Shown piece after piece: positions 7,710 through 17,048 of a stretch of 64,000 bases of DNA. The translations under genes were made by a program, and so were the position numbers. Position 1 is the stretch's first letter; each line of letters opens with the position of its first letter. Source of the DNA: Chitinophaga jiangningensis (lineage in GTDB: Bacteria > Bacteroidota > Bacteroidia > Chitinophagales > Chitinophagaceae); contig NZ_FRBL01000002.1 of assembly GCF_900142605.1 (NCBI RefSeq), positions 739,840 to 803,839 of the forward strand. Direction: 5' to 3'. Below the pieces are notes generated by a model. The model did no database searches and was not told where the DNA came from. It saw only the letters and a program-made list of their open reading frames with translations.

Positions 7710-10463
7710 TCAGAATGTGGTAATATTTGACAAACGGGTGCCGCTGCTGTTAACAACCCGGACAGCTTGCTGCTGCTCCCGTGTTTTTTGAATCCGCAGG
7801 CCTTGCAACGTGGCGCCCACCACATCTTCCAGAAAAATCCCATAGCGGTGATCCGCCTGCTCAAAGGCAAAAGCAGCGTTTTTAATTACCAGTTGCTGCA
7901 CATGACGGGCCCACAGTCCATAGGCAGGCTGAATTTTCAGGTCAGCCGCATTGTACTGGCCCACGCCCAGCTCCTGGGGCACTTGTGCAGTGTCAGTAAT
8001 GGGGTTACCGCCTTTAGCTGTGAGGTATATATCTGTGAAATGAATATTGGAGATATAGCCCGTAGCGCGACCATCAGGCAAGGTAAAACCAATATTTTGT
8101 GGCAGTGCATATCCAGCTACAATAGCCGCAAAACGGCGCTGTGTACCGTCGAATGGTTTCCAACGGTTACCACTATACGAACTGCCGCCGTATACTTCCG
8201 TAATGTCGATCCCATTCAGCAGGATATTTTCCACCTTACCTATGCTCACATTGGTAACCAGTAACTCCTTGTGATCACGACCATGTTCGCTGTAACTGAA
8301 GGTCGCAGCCTGGGCGCCCAGTATCCTTGCTCTGTTGGAAATCGAAATAAAGAACGGCGCCGCAGCACGCAACATTTTTGAACGATGGTGCAATGGGCCG
8401 GTATGTCCGCAGTTGAGATGGATATCACTGATATGTGCGCCATCATTGGTGGAGATGGAGAAGCCTGCTTTGTTTGCACCCAGTACATAAATGTTATCCA
8501 CACAAATATCCCTGATATCGTCCGCAGTTTCGGAACCAACCTGGAACAGGTTACAGTTGGTATCTCCAATAATATTACGTACCCTGTAATGCTTTGCAGG
8601 CCGGGTAAAACCTAGTGAGCAATCGCTGCCCGGCTTCACAATATCATCAGAACTAACACGGGAATAAATATTTGTTACAGTTACATTATTGCAGGCCATG
8701 AAATCATAAATATCCCTGGCATTTTTCGGGCTATGCTTACCAAAATAGGTATCATGTACAAAGATGCTATCGGTACCGGTGGCCAGCAGCACAAAATGCC
8801 CCGCCTGATCGATATGCAGCATGTTATCCGTGCCCGGGTCACCGCTGATGTAATAAGGCTCATCTTTCTGCTTATCATACCAGAGATCATCTTTGCGGTA
8901 AACACCGCCGATTTCCACGTTGGTACATAGTTTCAGGGAAATCATTTTATCGCTGCGGTTATCCGGTGCATTATTCATTACCTTATCGCTGGTTACCAAA
9001 TTGCCGTTGCCGGTAATGCGACCGTTGCCGATGATTTTGATGTTATCCAGGCGTTCGCCGGTAAACATGGCATTCTGGAAATAGTGATGACCTACATCCT
9101 GTTTGGTGAGGTAGTTTTCAGGATCATCGTAAGGACCGTGATCTGTGGGGGATGTGCCCGAGCGGTAGGCTTTGTCGGAGAACCAGGTAGATTCGGGCGC
9201 GTCGCCTCCTTTTAAAGCTTTGATGGTGGCGCCTTTGCCTATATACAGGTATACATCATTTTTCAGGTGAACAGTACGTACGTTATAGGTACCGGGTTTA
9301 AACAAGATGGTGCCGCCACCAGCCTTCGAACACGCTGCTATCATGGCATTGAGTTCATCTGTACAGTCAGCCGTATCCTTTGGCAGGAAAACCTGTTTAC
9401 CGGAATAATATTCCAGGTAGGGCGAATGGCTACCATCCCCGAACTGCAGCATAAAGCGATAATATCGATCCGGCATAAGCTGATTTACCTCCGCCTGTAA
9501 ATCCCCCATTCGCGCATGGGCTGGCTGCCAGGTTTTCCCCTCATCCAGTGACTGCATAACCTTTACCTTACCTGGCTTATACCATTTAAGGCTAACATGG
9601 GTATAAGTATCTTTTGTTTCCACATACCGCTCCATTCGCCTGGTGATCAGGTACAAGCCTTCATTACTGTAGCTTACGGGTACCATACAATCAATGATAC
9701 CACTGGTCAAAACTTCGGGTTCGGAGGTGATATATTGCGCATAGATTTTTTCAAGGGTATATCTATTAATAACGGCACCGGGCAAACGAAAAACAACATC
9801 TGCTCCATTTTTTGCACGCAGATCTAAATTTTCCAGGGTAATCAGGTGGGAGCTATCTTCCTGCAGCGCAATGTTACCCTTGCCAATAAAAGGATAAGGA
9901 TACCCCGCTCCGAATCTGCCGGAGCTGGTGGTTGCCAGGGCGGCTAATGGCACCTCGCCCCGGCCGATTACATTTACCATTACCTGCTTGCTATCAAATT
10001 TTATGGCAGCAGGAATCACTAATTGCATGTTAACGTTAGGAGAGCGCTGGCCTGCGGTGAATTCAATCATTATATCTCCGGGAACATGTTCGGGACGAAA
10101 AGGTGAGGATACCTGCAGGTTAGCACTCAGTGCGGCTGCTCGTTGTTTGAGAAAGTATGACCGGGGCTCCATGGCGTGCCCTCTGAGGATAACTGTGGTA
10201 TCATCCTGAAGTGAGAACCGCAGTATTGGGTTATAAGCCTCATTAAGCTGTGCTATAAATGCCTGGGGAGTGACGGTGGTAGCTACGCGGCCTTCACCAG
10301 GCGGCGTATCAACAGTATAGGCATAAGTGCTACCCGTGGCCATGTAAATAGTATCATCCCCAAACTCCACTAAATTAGGGGCATAGGTAAGCTTTTGCGC
10401 AAAAAGTGCCTGTGCTGTTACCATACAGATAACGGTAAGCACTATATTCCTGAATATTTTCAT
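7710..10463 (-). CDS. Secreted GH28-like right-handed beta-helix glycosidase
   Basis: The ATG at 10463 gives about 917 residues; a TTG three codons upstream is less likely. A signal peptide (MKIFRNIVLTVICMVTAQALFAQ) leads into about 330 residues of beta-rich sequence of unknown role. Then comes a polygalacturonase-like beta-helix: DCTDELNAMIAACSKAGGGT near 366-385 is the typical entrance, FKPGTYNVRTVHLKNDVYLY follows, and VSSDDIVKPGSD near 604-615 carries the Asp-Asp pair expected in the GH28 active site. The other GH28 motifs are not clear, so a pectin or other uronic-acid polymer substrate is only probable. It stands alone on the minus strand with 66 bases to the thiolase start side and 54 to the kinase gene. 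Confidence 0.75.
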   Translation of the reverse strand: MKIFRNIVLTVICMVTAQALFAQKLTYAPNLVEFGDDTIYMATGSTYAYTVDTPPGEGRVATTVTPQAFIAQLNEAYNPILRFSLQDDTTVILRGHAMEPRSYFLKQRAAALSANLQVSSPFRPEHVPGDIMIEFTAGQRSPNVNMQLVIPAAIKFDSKQVMVNVIGRGEVPLAALATTSSGRFGAGYPYPFIGKGNIALQEDSSHLITLENLDLRAKNGADVVFRLPGAVINRYTLEKIYAQYITSEPEVLTSGIIDCMVPVSYSNEGLYLITRRMERYVETKDTYTHVSLKWYKPGKVKVMQSLDEGKTWQPAHARMGDLQAEVNQLMPDRYYRFMLQFGDGSHSPYLEYYSGKQVFLPKDTADCTDELNAMIAACSKAGGGTILFKPGTYNVRTVHLKNDVYLYIGKGATIKALKGGDAPESTWFSDKAYRSGTSPTDHGPYDDPENYLTKQDVGHHYFQNAMFTGERLDNIKIIGNGRITGNGNLVTSDKVMNNAPDNRSDKMISLKLCTNVEIGGVYRKDDLWYDKQKDEPYYISGDPGTDNMLHIDQAGHFVLLATGTDSIFVHDTYFGKHSPKNARDIYDFMACNNVTVTNIYSRVSSDDIVKPGSDCSLGFTRPAKHYRVRNIIGDTNCNLFQVGSETADDIRDICVDNIYVLGANKAGFSISTNDGAHISDIHLNCGHTGPLHHRSKMLRAAAPFFISISNRARILGAQAATFSYSEHGRDHKELLVTNVSIGKVENILLNGIDITEVYGGSSYSGNRWKPFDGTQRRFAAIVAGYALPQNIGFTLPDGRATGYISNIHFTDIYLTAKGGNPITDTAQVPQELGVGQYNAADLKIQPAYGLWARHVQQLVIKNAAFAFEQADHRYGIFLEDVVGATLQGLRIQKTREQQQAVRVVNSSGTRLSNITTF

Positions 10464-10529
10464 AACGTACAATACCTTTCTTCATCCAAGATAAGGCATT
10501 GATACAGACGTGTGTGGTATTATCTTACC

Positions 10530-11792
10530 TTATAACTGTACTATCGCCACCAGTCCCATTCCTCCTGCCGTACATATAGATATCAGCGCTCTGCCACCAC
10601 CACGCTCATGCAGCACTTTAGCGGTTTGCCCCAGTATCCGCGCACCGGTAGCTCCAAAGGGATGACCGATTGCCACACTGCCGCCGGTTGTATTAAGCTT
10701 ACTACGGTCGATGCTGCCCAGTGGCTGATCGTACCCCAGGCGCTGGCAATAAGCCGGATCTTCCCAGGCTTTCAGGGTACATAATACCTGTCCACAAAAA
10801 GCTTCATGTATTTCATAAAGATCAAAATCCTGCAGGGTAAGGTGATTGCGCCGGAGCAAACGTGCTACTGCGTATGTTGGCGCCATCAGCAGCCCCTCTC
10901 CGTTTACATAATCCACTGCAGCGGATTCAGCGTCTTCCAGGTAGGCCAACACGGGCAGCCCACGCTGACGCGCATACGATTCTGACGCCAGCAGTACCGC
11001 CGCGGCACCATCAGAATATAATGTACTGTTGCCGGCCGTTAAAGTGCCGGCGCCTGTGGTATCAAATGCTGGCCGTAGTTTCGCCAATTTTTCGAGTGTG
11101 GTATCCGGGCGGATAATGGTATCCTTTGTAACACCCTTGTATGGAAAAACCAGATCATTGAAAAATCCCGCCTGATAAGCCTTTTCGGCATTCATATGGC
11201 TGTAATACGCCAGCTCATCCTGGGCTTCGCGGGTAATGCCCCACTCCTTCACCATTCGCTCGGTATGCTGCCCCATGGATAAGCCTGTACGCGGCTCCAC
11301 AATACTGGGATATACCGGGGATAAATCTTTGATACGGAAAGAGGCCAGCACTTTCAGCTTTTCACCGAAAGTTTTTGCATGCCGGAGCGCAATCATCTTC
11401 CAGCTAAACTGCTTGCTGAAAAGTATGGGTAAATCACTGTTCGTGTCGCTACCGCCGGCGATGCCCACTGCTATCTGCCCTGCCTTAATTCTTAAACCGA
11501 TCTGCACAGCGGCATCCAGGCTGGTGCTACAGGCACGTACCACGTTGTAGCCTGGCGTATGTGAGTCCAGGCCGCTGCCCAGCACACATTCGCGGGCAAA
11601 GTTCCAATCGGTACTGCGGTTCATAATAGCGCCCAGCGCCACATCGCCCAATCGCTCCCCGGCGAGATGGTATTTACTGACAAGCTGCTGCAGGCAGGCA
11701 GTAAGCATATCCTGGTTGGAGGTACGGAGGTAATGTGTGAAAGACTTCACAAACGGCACACGCTGTGATCCGATGATGGCTACTTTTTCCAT
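10530..11792 (-). CDS. Acetyl-CoA C-acyltransferase (thiolase)
   Basis: The protein has 420 residues with all thiolase signatures. VVRACSTS puts the nucleophilic Cys at residue 88, IGHPFGATGAR holds His377, and ISICTAGGMG holds Cys407. The HEAFCGQ motif (about 329-335) replaces the usual NEAFA-type motif, as in the FadI-like branch. It catalyses CoA-dependent cleavage of 3-ketoacyl-CoA (last step of fatty acid beta-oxidation) or the reverse condensation. No fadB-like partner is adjacent, so it is either a stand-alone gene or works with enzymes elsewhere. The cytoplasmic location follows from the lack of a signal peptide. The start ATG at 11792 fits the family N-terminus (VAIIGSQRVPFV). Confidence 0.93.
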   Translation of the reverse strand: MEKVAIIGSQRVPFVKSFTHYLRTSNQDMLTACLQQLVSKYHLAGERLGDVALGAIMNRSTDWNFARECVLGSGLDSHTPGYNVVRACSTSLDAAVQIGLRIKAGQIAVGIAGGSDTNSDLPILFSKQFSWKMIALRHAKTFGEKLKVLASFRIKDLSPVYPSIVEPRTGLSMGQHTERMVKEWGITREAQDELAYYSHMNAEKAYQAGFFNDLVFPYKGVTKDTIIRPDTTLEKLAKLRPAFDTTGAGTLTAGNSTLYSDGAAAVLLASESYARQRGLPVLAYLEDAESAAVDYVNGEGLLMAPTYAVARLLRRNHLTLQDFDLYEIHEAFCGQVLCTLKAWEDPAYCQRLGYDQPLGSIDRSKLNTTGGSVAIGHPFGATGARILGQTAKVLHERGGGRALISICTAGGMGLVAIVQL

Positions 11793-12009
11793 GATAGCAG
11801 GGTTTTACTAAAGTTAAGATTAATTGGGAGGATGGGGAAATGGCAGGCACGGGATTATCATGGAAATGCATGAGATGTACCCCTACTTAATTGTCTCCGC
11901 GCTGCCGAGACAAAGATTTACCTTACATGTACGCAAAAGCAGTATATGTTTTTGCAAAGTCCCTGGACTTTTGACATAAAGGGTTGCCGAAGGCGCCCTT
12001 AGCTAAATT

Positions 12010-12042
12010 AAAAAAGCGGTCGCTCTGAGAACAGAGCGACCG
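12010..12042 (-). terminator. Rho-independent terminator of the efflux operon
   Basis: An 11-bp perfect stem (CGGTCGCTCTG / CAGAGCGACCG) with an AGAA loop at 12017-12042 is followed, on the minus strand, by a run of U (complement of 12010-12015). It lies about 45 bases after the MFS gene stop and ends the tolC-hlyD-MFS transcript. Confidence 0.88.
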
Positions 12043-12087
12043 GTGCGCGTAGGACGATTATTAACACATGTATGATTAATTGCTTTA

Positions 12088-13683
12088 TCAGGCGGGCGAC
12101 AGCCTGCGGGACCTCAGGTATACTGCCGTACGGTTCAGGTACGGGAACAATAGTATGAGCAACAATGTAATGATGATCAGACACGACATCAATTCATAGT
12201 AATCCATCGCAAAGCGTAAATGCCCCTGCGTGTTTACACTGTTGATCAGTAGTTTGTCAGATGCCCGCATGGCCTTGCCGGCAGCCATTCCCTTGGCTTC
12301 CAGGTGATGGGCCTGCATGCGGAGGGTTTGTTTCACCACAGGGTCCACTTTGGTAAGGTGATCCTGGAATGCGTTATAGTGCCTGCTTTTACCAAATAAT
12401 TCAAAATAGTTGATGAGCGCAATGCTCACACAAAATCCCATGAAACGGATTGCCAGGCATACGGCCGAAGCGCTGCCCCCCCAGGCTACCGGCACGGCCG
12501 AAATGGTGTATACAATGGTAGGTACCATAATAAAACCTACGCCCGCTCCCTGTATAAACAGTGGAAGGAAATAATTAAACTCATCGGCCTGTATATCAAA
12601 CAGGAAAAACATCCAGACATGAAAAATGAGTAACAGCACAAAGCCAGGCACCCATAGCGTGCGGATGTGCCGTTTCTTTAGAATCAGCCAGCAGGCGACA
12701 ATTACACCGAACACCAGCCCCGCAATATTCAGCAGGTTGATGTAGGAAAGATGCATGGGATCAAACTTCAGCACGCTGGTGTAAAAAGTATTGGTAATAC
12801 CGGATGCAAAACGGCAGATATACATAATGAATAACACCAGCAATCCAACCCTGAAATTCCGGAATCTGAAAATCCCCATATCCAGGTAAGGCCGGCGCAT
12901 TTTATGCTGTCGTACAATGTAGATCAGCAGCAGCACCGCAATACCGATCACACTGTTACGTATGCGCGCATCTTCCAGCCAGTAATATTCCTGCCCGAAA
13001 ATCATGATGTAGGCAAAGAGGCATAAAGCAGTACTGTATAGTGTAAAGCTTTGCCAGTCGAGGTTATACAACGGGAATTTCACTTTCAGCCGTACGCTGT
13101 TCATCATTAGCAACAGTAATAACAAACCGGGTACATATGTAAATGCTACTGCCTTGTATACAATGTTAAAGTTGTATGCATCGATCATATCAGCAGTTAC
13201 AAAGTTGTTGAATGGCACGGCACACAGCAGGAAGCCGAAAAATACGGAGAAGCTAACTTCCCGTGCCCTTTCACTTACCAGCCTGGTAAACATCAGCGAC
13301 AGCGACAGGTTTACCGTACAGGCAAACAACATTCCCTGAATAAATCTGACCGGCAAAAAGATGTACAGGTCGTTTGTGAGGTAGCAGATGATACAAGTGA
13401 CTACCTGCAAAAAGGTAAATATTATATAATATTCCTTTGCCGCCAGGTACGCAAAGAACCTGCGCTCCAGGCTGTAGAAGCCTACATAACCTGCATAAAA
13501 CAGTGCTACGGCAAACTGTATGTCCGCGGGCTCGCTGCCATAGTAGCCTGCTGCTGCGCTGATATTGGCCATCGGCAAAAAGAAGATGACGATGCCTGGC
13601 AGTATCAGCAGAAACAATACTACTTTGATAAGCCACTCGGGCGCCATGGACTTGAATATGGGAATAGGAGTACCCTTATCCAT
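12088..13683 (-). CDS. MFS drug efflux transporter, DHA2 (EmrB-like, 14-TM) type
   Basis: The protein has 531 residues with about 14 hydrophobic segments spread over the whole length, the size and topology of the DHA2 family. The first gene of the operon is a TolC homologue and the second an HlyD/EmrA-type adaptor, so this is the inner-membrane pump of a proton-driven tripartite export system. The gene start (ATG at 13683) overlaps the adaptor stop by 8 bases, indicating translational coupling. The N-terminus MDKGTPIPIFKSMAPEWL precedes the first membrane helix. Substrates are probably toxic organic compounds or drugs, but this cannot be read from sequence. Confidence 0.88.
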   Translation of the reverse strand: MDKGTPIPIFKSMAPEWLIKVVLFLLILPGIVIFFLPMANISAAAGYYGSEPADIQFAVALFYAGYVGFYSLERRFFAYLAAKEYYIIFTFLQVVTCIICYLTNDLYIFLPVRFIQGMLFACTVNLSLSLMFTRLVSERAREVSFSVFFGFLLCAVPFNNFVTADMIDAYNFNIVYKAVAFTYVPGLLLLLLMMNSVRLKVKFPLYNLDWQSFTLYSTALCLFAYIMIFGQEYYWLEDARIRNSVIGIAVLLLIYIVRQHKMRRPYLDMGIFRFRNFRVGLLVLFIMYICRFASGITNTFYTSVLKFDPMHLSYINLLNIAGLVFGVIVACWLILKKRHIRTLWVPGFVLLLIFHVWMFFLFDIQADEFNYFLPLFIQGAGVGFIMVPTIVYTISAVPVAWGGSASAVCLAIRFMGFCVSIALINYFELFGKSRHYNAFQDHLTKVDPVVKQTLRMQAHHLEAKGMAAGKAMRASDKLLINSVNTQGHLRFAMDYYELMSCLIIITLLLILLFPYLNRTAVYLRSRRLSPA

Positions 13684-14740
13684 GGTGTTGTTTTTTAGGC
13701 AAATATACGTTCACGTTCATTCCTACTTTAAGCCGGTCTATGTCGGCACGTTTACCGTCCACACGGATGCGTACCGGCACACGCTGTACAATTTTCACAT
13801 AGTTACCCGTACTGTTGTCAGGTGGCAACAGGGAAAAGCTGGAACCTGTAGCGGGCGACAGCGAAATGATAGTTCCTTTGAACTGCTCATCCGGAAAGGC
13901 ATCCGCGATAATATTAACGGTATCGCCTATACGCATTTTTTCGACCTGTGTTTCTTTGTAGTTGGCAACCACCCATTTGTCCGTTTCGTTGTTGACGATG
14001 TAGGCGAGCGTTTCGCCGGCATCAATCATCTGGCCTACCTCTACGGTGCGGCGTCCCATGCGGCCGTCGTAGGAAGCGCGGATAACGGTGTAGCCTACGT
14101 CAAGACTACGGCGGTCGCGCAAGGCTTTGAGTCGCGCTATTTCTGCCTGTACCACGGCTTTTTCCGCGTAGATATCCTGGATATGAGCGGTAGCAGCGCC
14201 GTAGTTTTCTTCTGCTGTTTTATAATCGCTGTTATTGATATCGAGGGTGGCCTGTACATCTTCCAGCTGCTGTTTGGTGGCGGCTTCGTCGTCGTACATT
14301 TCCTTATAGCGTTTATATTCCAGTTCCTGTTTCCAGACTTTGGCTTTGGCGCCGCTGATGCGGGATTGAGCAGCGCTGGCGGTTTTTTCCAGGGTATGGA
14401 TATTAGCGTCCAGTACCTGCAGCTGTGCCTGTGCTTTACGTATAGCCGCTTCCGTTTGATCCACTTCCAATGTGTATTCCTGGTTATCGATCACCAGCAG
14501 GGTATCCCCTTTTTTTACGAGCTGGTTTTCTTCGAACTTAACGGCTACAATGAAGCCGCCGGCGCGTGATATGACGGGGTTCACGTACTCCTGTACCTGA
14601 GCGTCGTTGGTTTGTTCAAAGAGATAATATGAGCGGAGCGACTGGAAGCCCCAAACGGCCATAGCGAGTACAATAATGCCAGCCATCCAGCCTGTGATCC
14701 TGGTGATCAGCCTGTCGGATACTATGTATTTCTTTTTCAT
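13676..14740 (-). CDS. HlyD/EmrA family periplasmic adaptor subunit
   Basis: This 354-residue membrane fusion protein has a single N-terminal membrane helix (about 15-33). A biotinyl-lipoyl-like half follows (GGFIVAVKFEENQLVKKGDTLLVIDNQEY near 51-80), then a long alpha-helical coiled-coil hairpin (about 85-200), the second lipoyl half (VIRASYDGRMGRRTVEVGQMI near 217-238) and a beta-barrel domain. It links the inner-membrane MFS pump to the TolC-like outer channel. It starts 6 bases after the tolC-like stop and overlaps the MFS start, so all three are one operon. Length and architecture match EmrA-type adaptors. Confidence 0.92.
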   Translation of the reverse strand: MKKKYIVSDRLITRITGWMAGIIVLAMAVWGFQSLRSYYLFEQTNDAQVQEYVNPVISRAGGFIVAVKFEENQLVKKGDTLLVIDNQEYTLEVDQTEAAIRKAQAQLQVLDANIHTLEKTASAAQSRISGAKAKVWKQELEYKRYKEMYDDEAATKQQLEDVQATLDINNSDYKTAEENYGAATAHIQDIYAEKAVVQAEIARLKALRDRRSLDVGYTVIRASYDGRMGRRTVEVGQMIDAGETLAYIVNNETDKWVVANYKETQVEKMRIGDTVNIIADAFPDEQFKGTIISLSPATGSSFSLLPPDNSTGNYVKIVQRVPVRIRVDGKRADIDRLKVGMNVNVYLPKKQHHG

Positions 14741-14746
14741 TTTGTA

Positions 14747-16078
14747 TTATAGCGTGCCTGTGATGTGGCGGAGTAAGTAGTATTTATTTTGGGCGATAAT
14801 TCTTGCGGCAGCCAGCTCGAAGCGGGTTTCCAGCAGCTGCACATCTGCATCCAGCAGATCGGTCACCAGCGAGGCCTGGTGAAAGTAAGCGCTTTTGATA
14901 ATGCGGGCATTTGCCTGTGCTCGTGTAACGTTGGTTTGTGCAACGTCGATTTGTACCAGCGACTCCTTATAACGAAGGAAGGCTTCCTTCACTTGTTGCC
15001 GCACCTGATCTTCGGTGTCCTTATGTGCTTCTTCTTCCTTATCCAGCTCGATTTTCGCAGCGCTTACTTTATGTGTGTTATGGTATAGCGATGAAAGGGG
15101 GAATGATACTTTTACCCCTGCAATGCCAAGTGAATACCAGCTTGGGTTGTAAGGGTATAAAAAGATTTGTGGGTTGGCGTAGTAGAAATCTCCGTACAGG
15201 CCTGCTTTTGGCCGTACGTTCGCTTTCACCTGCCGGAGGTTTATTTTGCTAAGTGCTGTTTGGTTTTCGGAGAGATGATACTGATACGAATGGGCCATGG
15301 CTTCCTGCAGGCAGTGGGTGTAATCAATCCCTGTTTCGGGCATTTCCAGTGCCGCCGGGGTGACCGGTCTTTCATCTTCTTCTCCCAAAATAATATTGAG
15401 CTTTTGTGTAGCCACCAAAATATCATTTTCAATTTTCACCAGCGTGAGCTGGCGTTTGGAGAGGTCCAGCTCTACCCGCAGTACATCACTTTTGAGCACG
15501 GTACCGTTTTTATAAAACGTTTTAATTTCCTGTAACTGCTTCTCCTGGTCAGCAATATCACTTTTGATCAGGTCCCTGAAAATCAGTGCCTGCTGCAGTT
15601 CCAGGTAATGTGCAGCGGTTTTGTAACGTATCTCGGAAGTGGTTTCTTCTTCCCGGATGGTAGCCATCTGGTGTAATACTTTATCCGCCTGTAACCGGAG
15701 ATTTAACTTGTTGCCGTTGTAAATATTGAAGTACATATCGGCACCTACTTTATATAAGGTGTGAATAACTTCATGCTGACTGGTAGGTTTGGTGAATACA
15801 CCGTCGCCGTAAATGGGAATGTTGGTAGCTTTTTCAGCGCTTCCTGCTACATCCAGTTCGGGTAGTCGCTCTTTTTTACGATCCTCAATTTCTTCGGCTG
15901 CAATGGCCGTACTTTTTTTCCTGATGGCAATTGCCCTGCTGTAGGCTTCCGCTTTTTGCCAGGCCTCTGGCAGCGTAATCTTCAGGGTATCATTTACTGT
16001 GGTGGCCTGTGCGTAAATGTGCGATGAATGAATTGCCAGGAGCAGTCCCGTGGCAATAATTCCTTGTCTGTGATTCAT
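14747..16078 (-). CDS. TolC family outer membrane efflux protein
   Basis: This 443-residue protein has a signal peptide (MNHRQGIIATGLLLAIHSSHIYAQ). Two internally similar long-helix regions follow, the TolC duplication, with segments such as AWQKAEAYSRAIAIRKKSTA near 35-54 and EEEAHKDTEDQVRQQVKEAF near 334-353. The helix-end pattern DLLDADVQLLETRFELAAAR lies near 403-422. TolC proteins form trimeric outer-membrane channels with a periplasmic helical tunnel. It is the promoter-proximal gene of the efflux operon, with a candidate -7 box at 16110-16117, and it is divergent from an AraC regulator that is the obvious candidate controller. Confidence 0.92.
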   Translation of the reverse strand: MNHRQGIIATGLLLAIHSSHIYAQATTVNDTLKITLPEAWQKAEAYSRAIAIRKKSTAIAAEEIEDRKKERLPELDVAGSAEKATNIPIYGDGVFTKPTSQHEVIHTLYKVGADMYFNIYNGNKLNLRLQADKVLHQMATIREEETTSEIRYKTAAHYLELQQALIFRDLIKSDIADQEKQLQEIKTFYKNGTVLKSDVLRVELDLSKRQLTLVKIENDILVATQKLNIILGEEDERPVTPAALEMPETGIDYTHCLQEAMAHSYQYHLSENQTALSKINLRQVKANVRPKAGLYGDFYYANPQIFLYPYNPSWYSLGIAGVKVSFPLSSLYHNTHKVSAAKIELDKEEEAHKDTEDQVRQQVKEAFLRYKESLVQIDVAQTNVTRAQANARIIKSAYFHQASLVTDLLDADVQLLETRFELAAARIIAQNKYYLLRHITGTL

Positions 16079-16109
16079 AATAATAGATACCTAAATCAAT
16101 ATCCGGGTG

Positions 16110-16117
16110 CAAAATTA
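16110..16117 (-). promoter_or_regulatory. Candidate -7 box (TAnnTTTG) of the efflux operon
   Basis: The minus strand reads TAATTTTG, an exact match to the Bacteroidota -7 consensus, about 32 bases upstream of the tolC-like ATG. No convincing TTTG -33 partner at normal spacing was seen. Confidence 0.45.
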
Positions 16118-16186
16118 TCACGAGTTACAATATGCCACTTCAGACAAAACGTCAATCTTTTCATCATTCCAGCCAAATTAAAATTT

Positions 16187-16200
16187 TACCTTTACAGGAG
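16187..16200 (+). promoter_or_regulatory. Candidate -7 box and AGGAG element before the AraC gene
   Basis: TACCTTTA (16187-16194) is one base off TAnnTTTG and is immediately followed by AGGAG (16196-16200). If it is used, transcription starts after 16200 and the upstream in-frame ATG at 16132 is excluded. The AGGAG is 7 bases before an ATG at 16208 that opens only a five-codon frame (MPLWD) overlapping the regulator start at 16216. Confidence 0.4.
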
Positions 16201-16215
16201 ATTAATTATGCCATT

Positions 16216-17001
16216 ATGGGATTGATTGCATCATTGCCGGAGATCAACAAGCAACGCAACGCCGTATTTGTAATGCACGAAAAGTCGGAGAAACTAATAC
16301 CCCTGCATACACATAATAAAGGGCAATTGAGTTATGTAGAAGGTGGTATCGCCTATATCACTATCTCTAACCGTACCTATGTAGTGCCCGCCAGGCATTA
16401 CTTCTGGGTACCACAAGGCATGCCACATATACTACGCATCGGGCACTCGGCTACCGTGCTGCGTTCCCTGTATTTTTATGCCCATGACGATGATAGCAAC
16501 GCTTTTTACAGTCAGCTCGGCATATACCCTGCCAGCGAACTGCTGATACAAATGATCAACTATTCCGAACGCTGGGATGGCCGGCATGTCACCAGCCAGG
16601 ACGATAATTTCGAATTCCTGGTAGCTATAAAGAAATTATTGCCGGAGCTCAATAATAAGGCGCTGCCTATTATTCTTCCTACTACCGATGACGGCCAGAT
16701 GCTGGGCATAATACGTTATATGGAAAAAAATATCGGGGAGCGACTCACCCTTGCCGGTGTGAGTAAGCATTTCAATCTCAGTGAGCGGTCTATGTCGCGC
16801 CTGTTCCAAAGCTCGTTGCAGATTTCGTTTTTACAGTACCTGAAAACTTTGCGTATGGTGAAGGCAATAGAGATGATATTAAAAACATCGAAGCCTGTCA
16901 GTGATATTGCCTATGAGGTGGGATATACTTCTATCAGCAGCTTTTCAGATGCGTTTCATGAGTTTACGCATTCGAGGCCTACGGATTTCAGGAAGAGTTG
17001 A
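16216..17001 (+). CDS. AraC family transcriptional regulator of the efflux operon (predicted)
   Basis: The chosen ATG at 16216 gives 261 residues starting MGLIASLPEINKQRNAV; an in-frame ATG at 16132 would add 28 residues but lies upstream of the likely promoter. The N-terminal half is a cupin-like sensor domain (HTHNKGQLSYVEGG, then VPARHYFWVPQGMPH). The C-terminal half has two helix-turn-helix motifs: LTLAGVSKHFNLSERSMSR and the second HTH with VSDIAYEVGYTSISSFSDAF, then FTHSRPTDFRKS at the end. It is divergent from the TolC-HlyD-MFS operon. This arrangement, with a ligand-sensing N-terminus, suggests it activates the pump on substrate exposure; that is inferred from context. Confidence 0.88.
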   Translation: MGLIASLPEINKQRNAVFVMHEKSEKLIPLHTHNKGQLSYVEGGIAYITISNRTYVVPARHYFWVPQGMPHILRIGHSATVLRSLYFYAHDDDSNAFYSQLGIYPASELLIQMINYSERWDGRHVTSQDDNFEFLVAIKKLLPELNNKALPIILPTTDDGQMLGIIRYMEKNIGERLTLAGVSKHFNLSERSMSRLFQSSLQISFLQYLKTLRMVKAIEMILKTSKPVSDIAYEVGYTSISSFSDAFHEFTHSRPTDFRKS

Positions 17002-17009
17002 TTTTTTTT

Positions 17010-17048
17010 CCCGGATTCACCCGGACCTTCGGTCCGGGTGAATCCGGG
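17010..17048. repeat. Perfect 18-bp-stem palindrome with TTC loop
   Basis: CCCGGATTCACCCGGACC is followed by TTC and its exact reverse complement. It begins 9 bases after the AraC stop, preceded (not followed) by a T-run, so it is not a classical plus-strand terminator. It shares the CCTTCGG apex with several other intergenic hairpins in this window. Confidence 0.85.

Noticed and set aside
17028..17031. UUCG tetraloop at the tip of the palindromes
   Set aside because: With the symmetric stems the loop is the triloop TTC (or GAA), not a C(UUCG)G tetraloop; a shift would break the stem.
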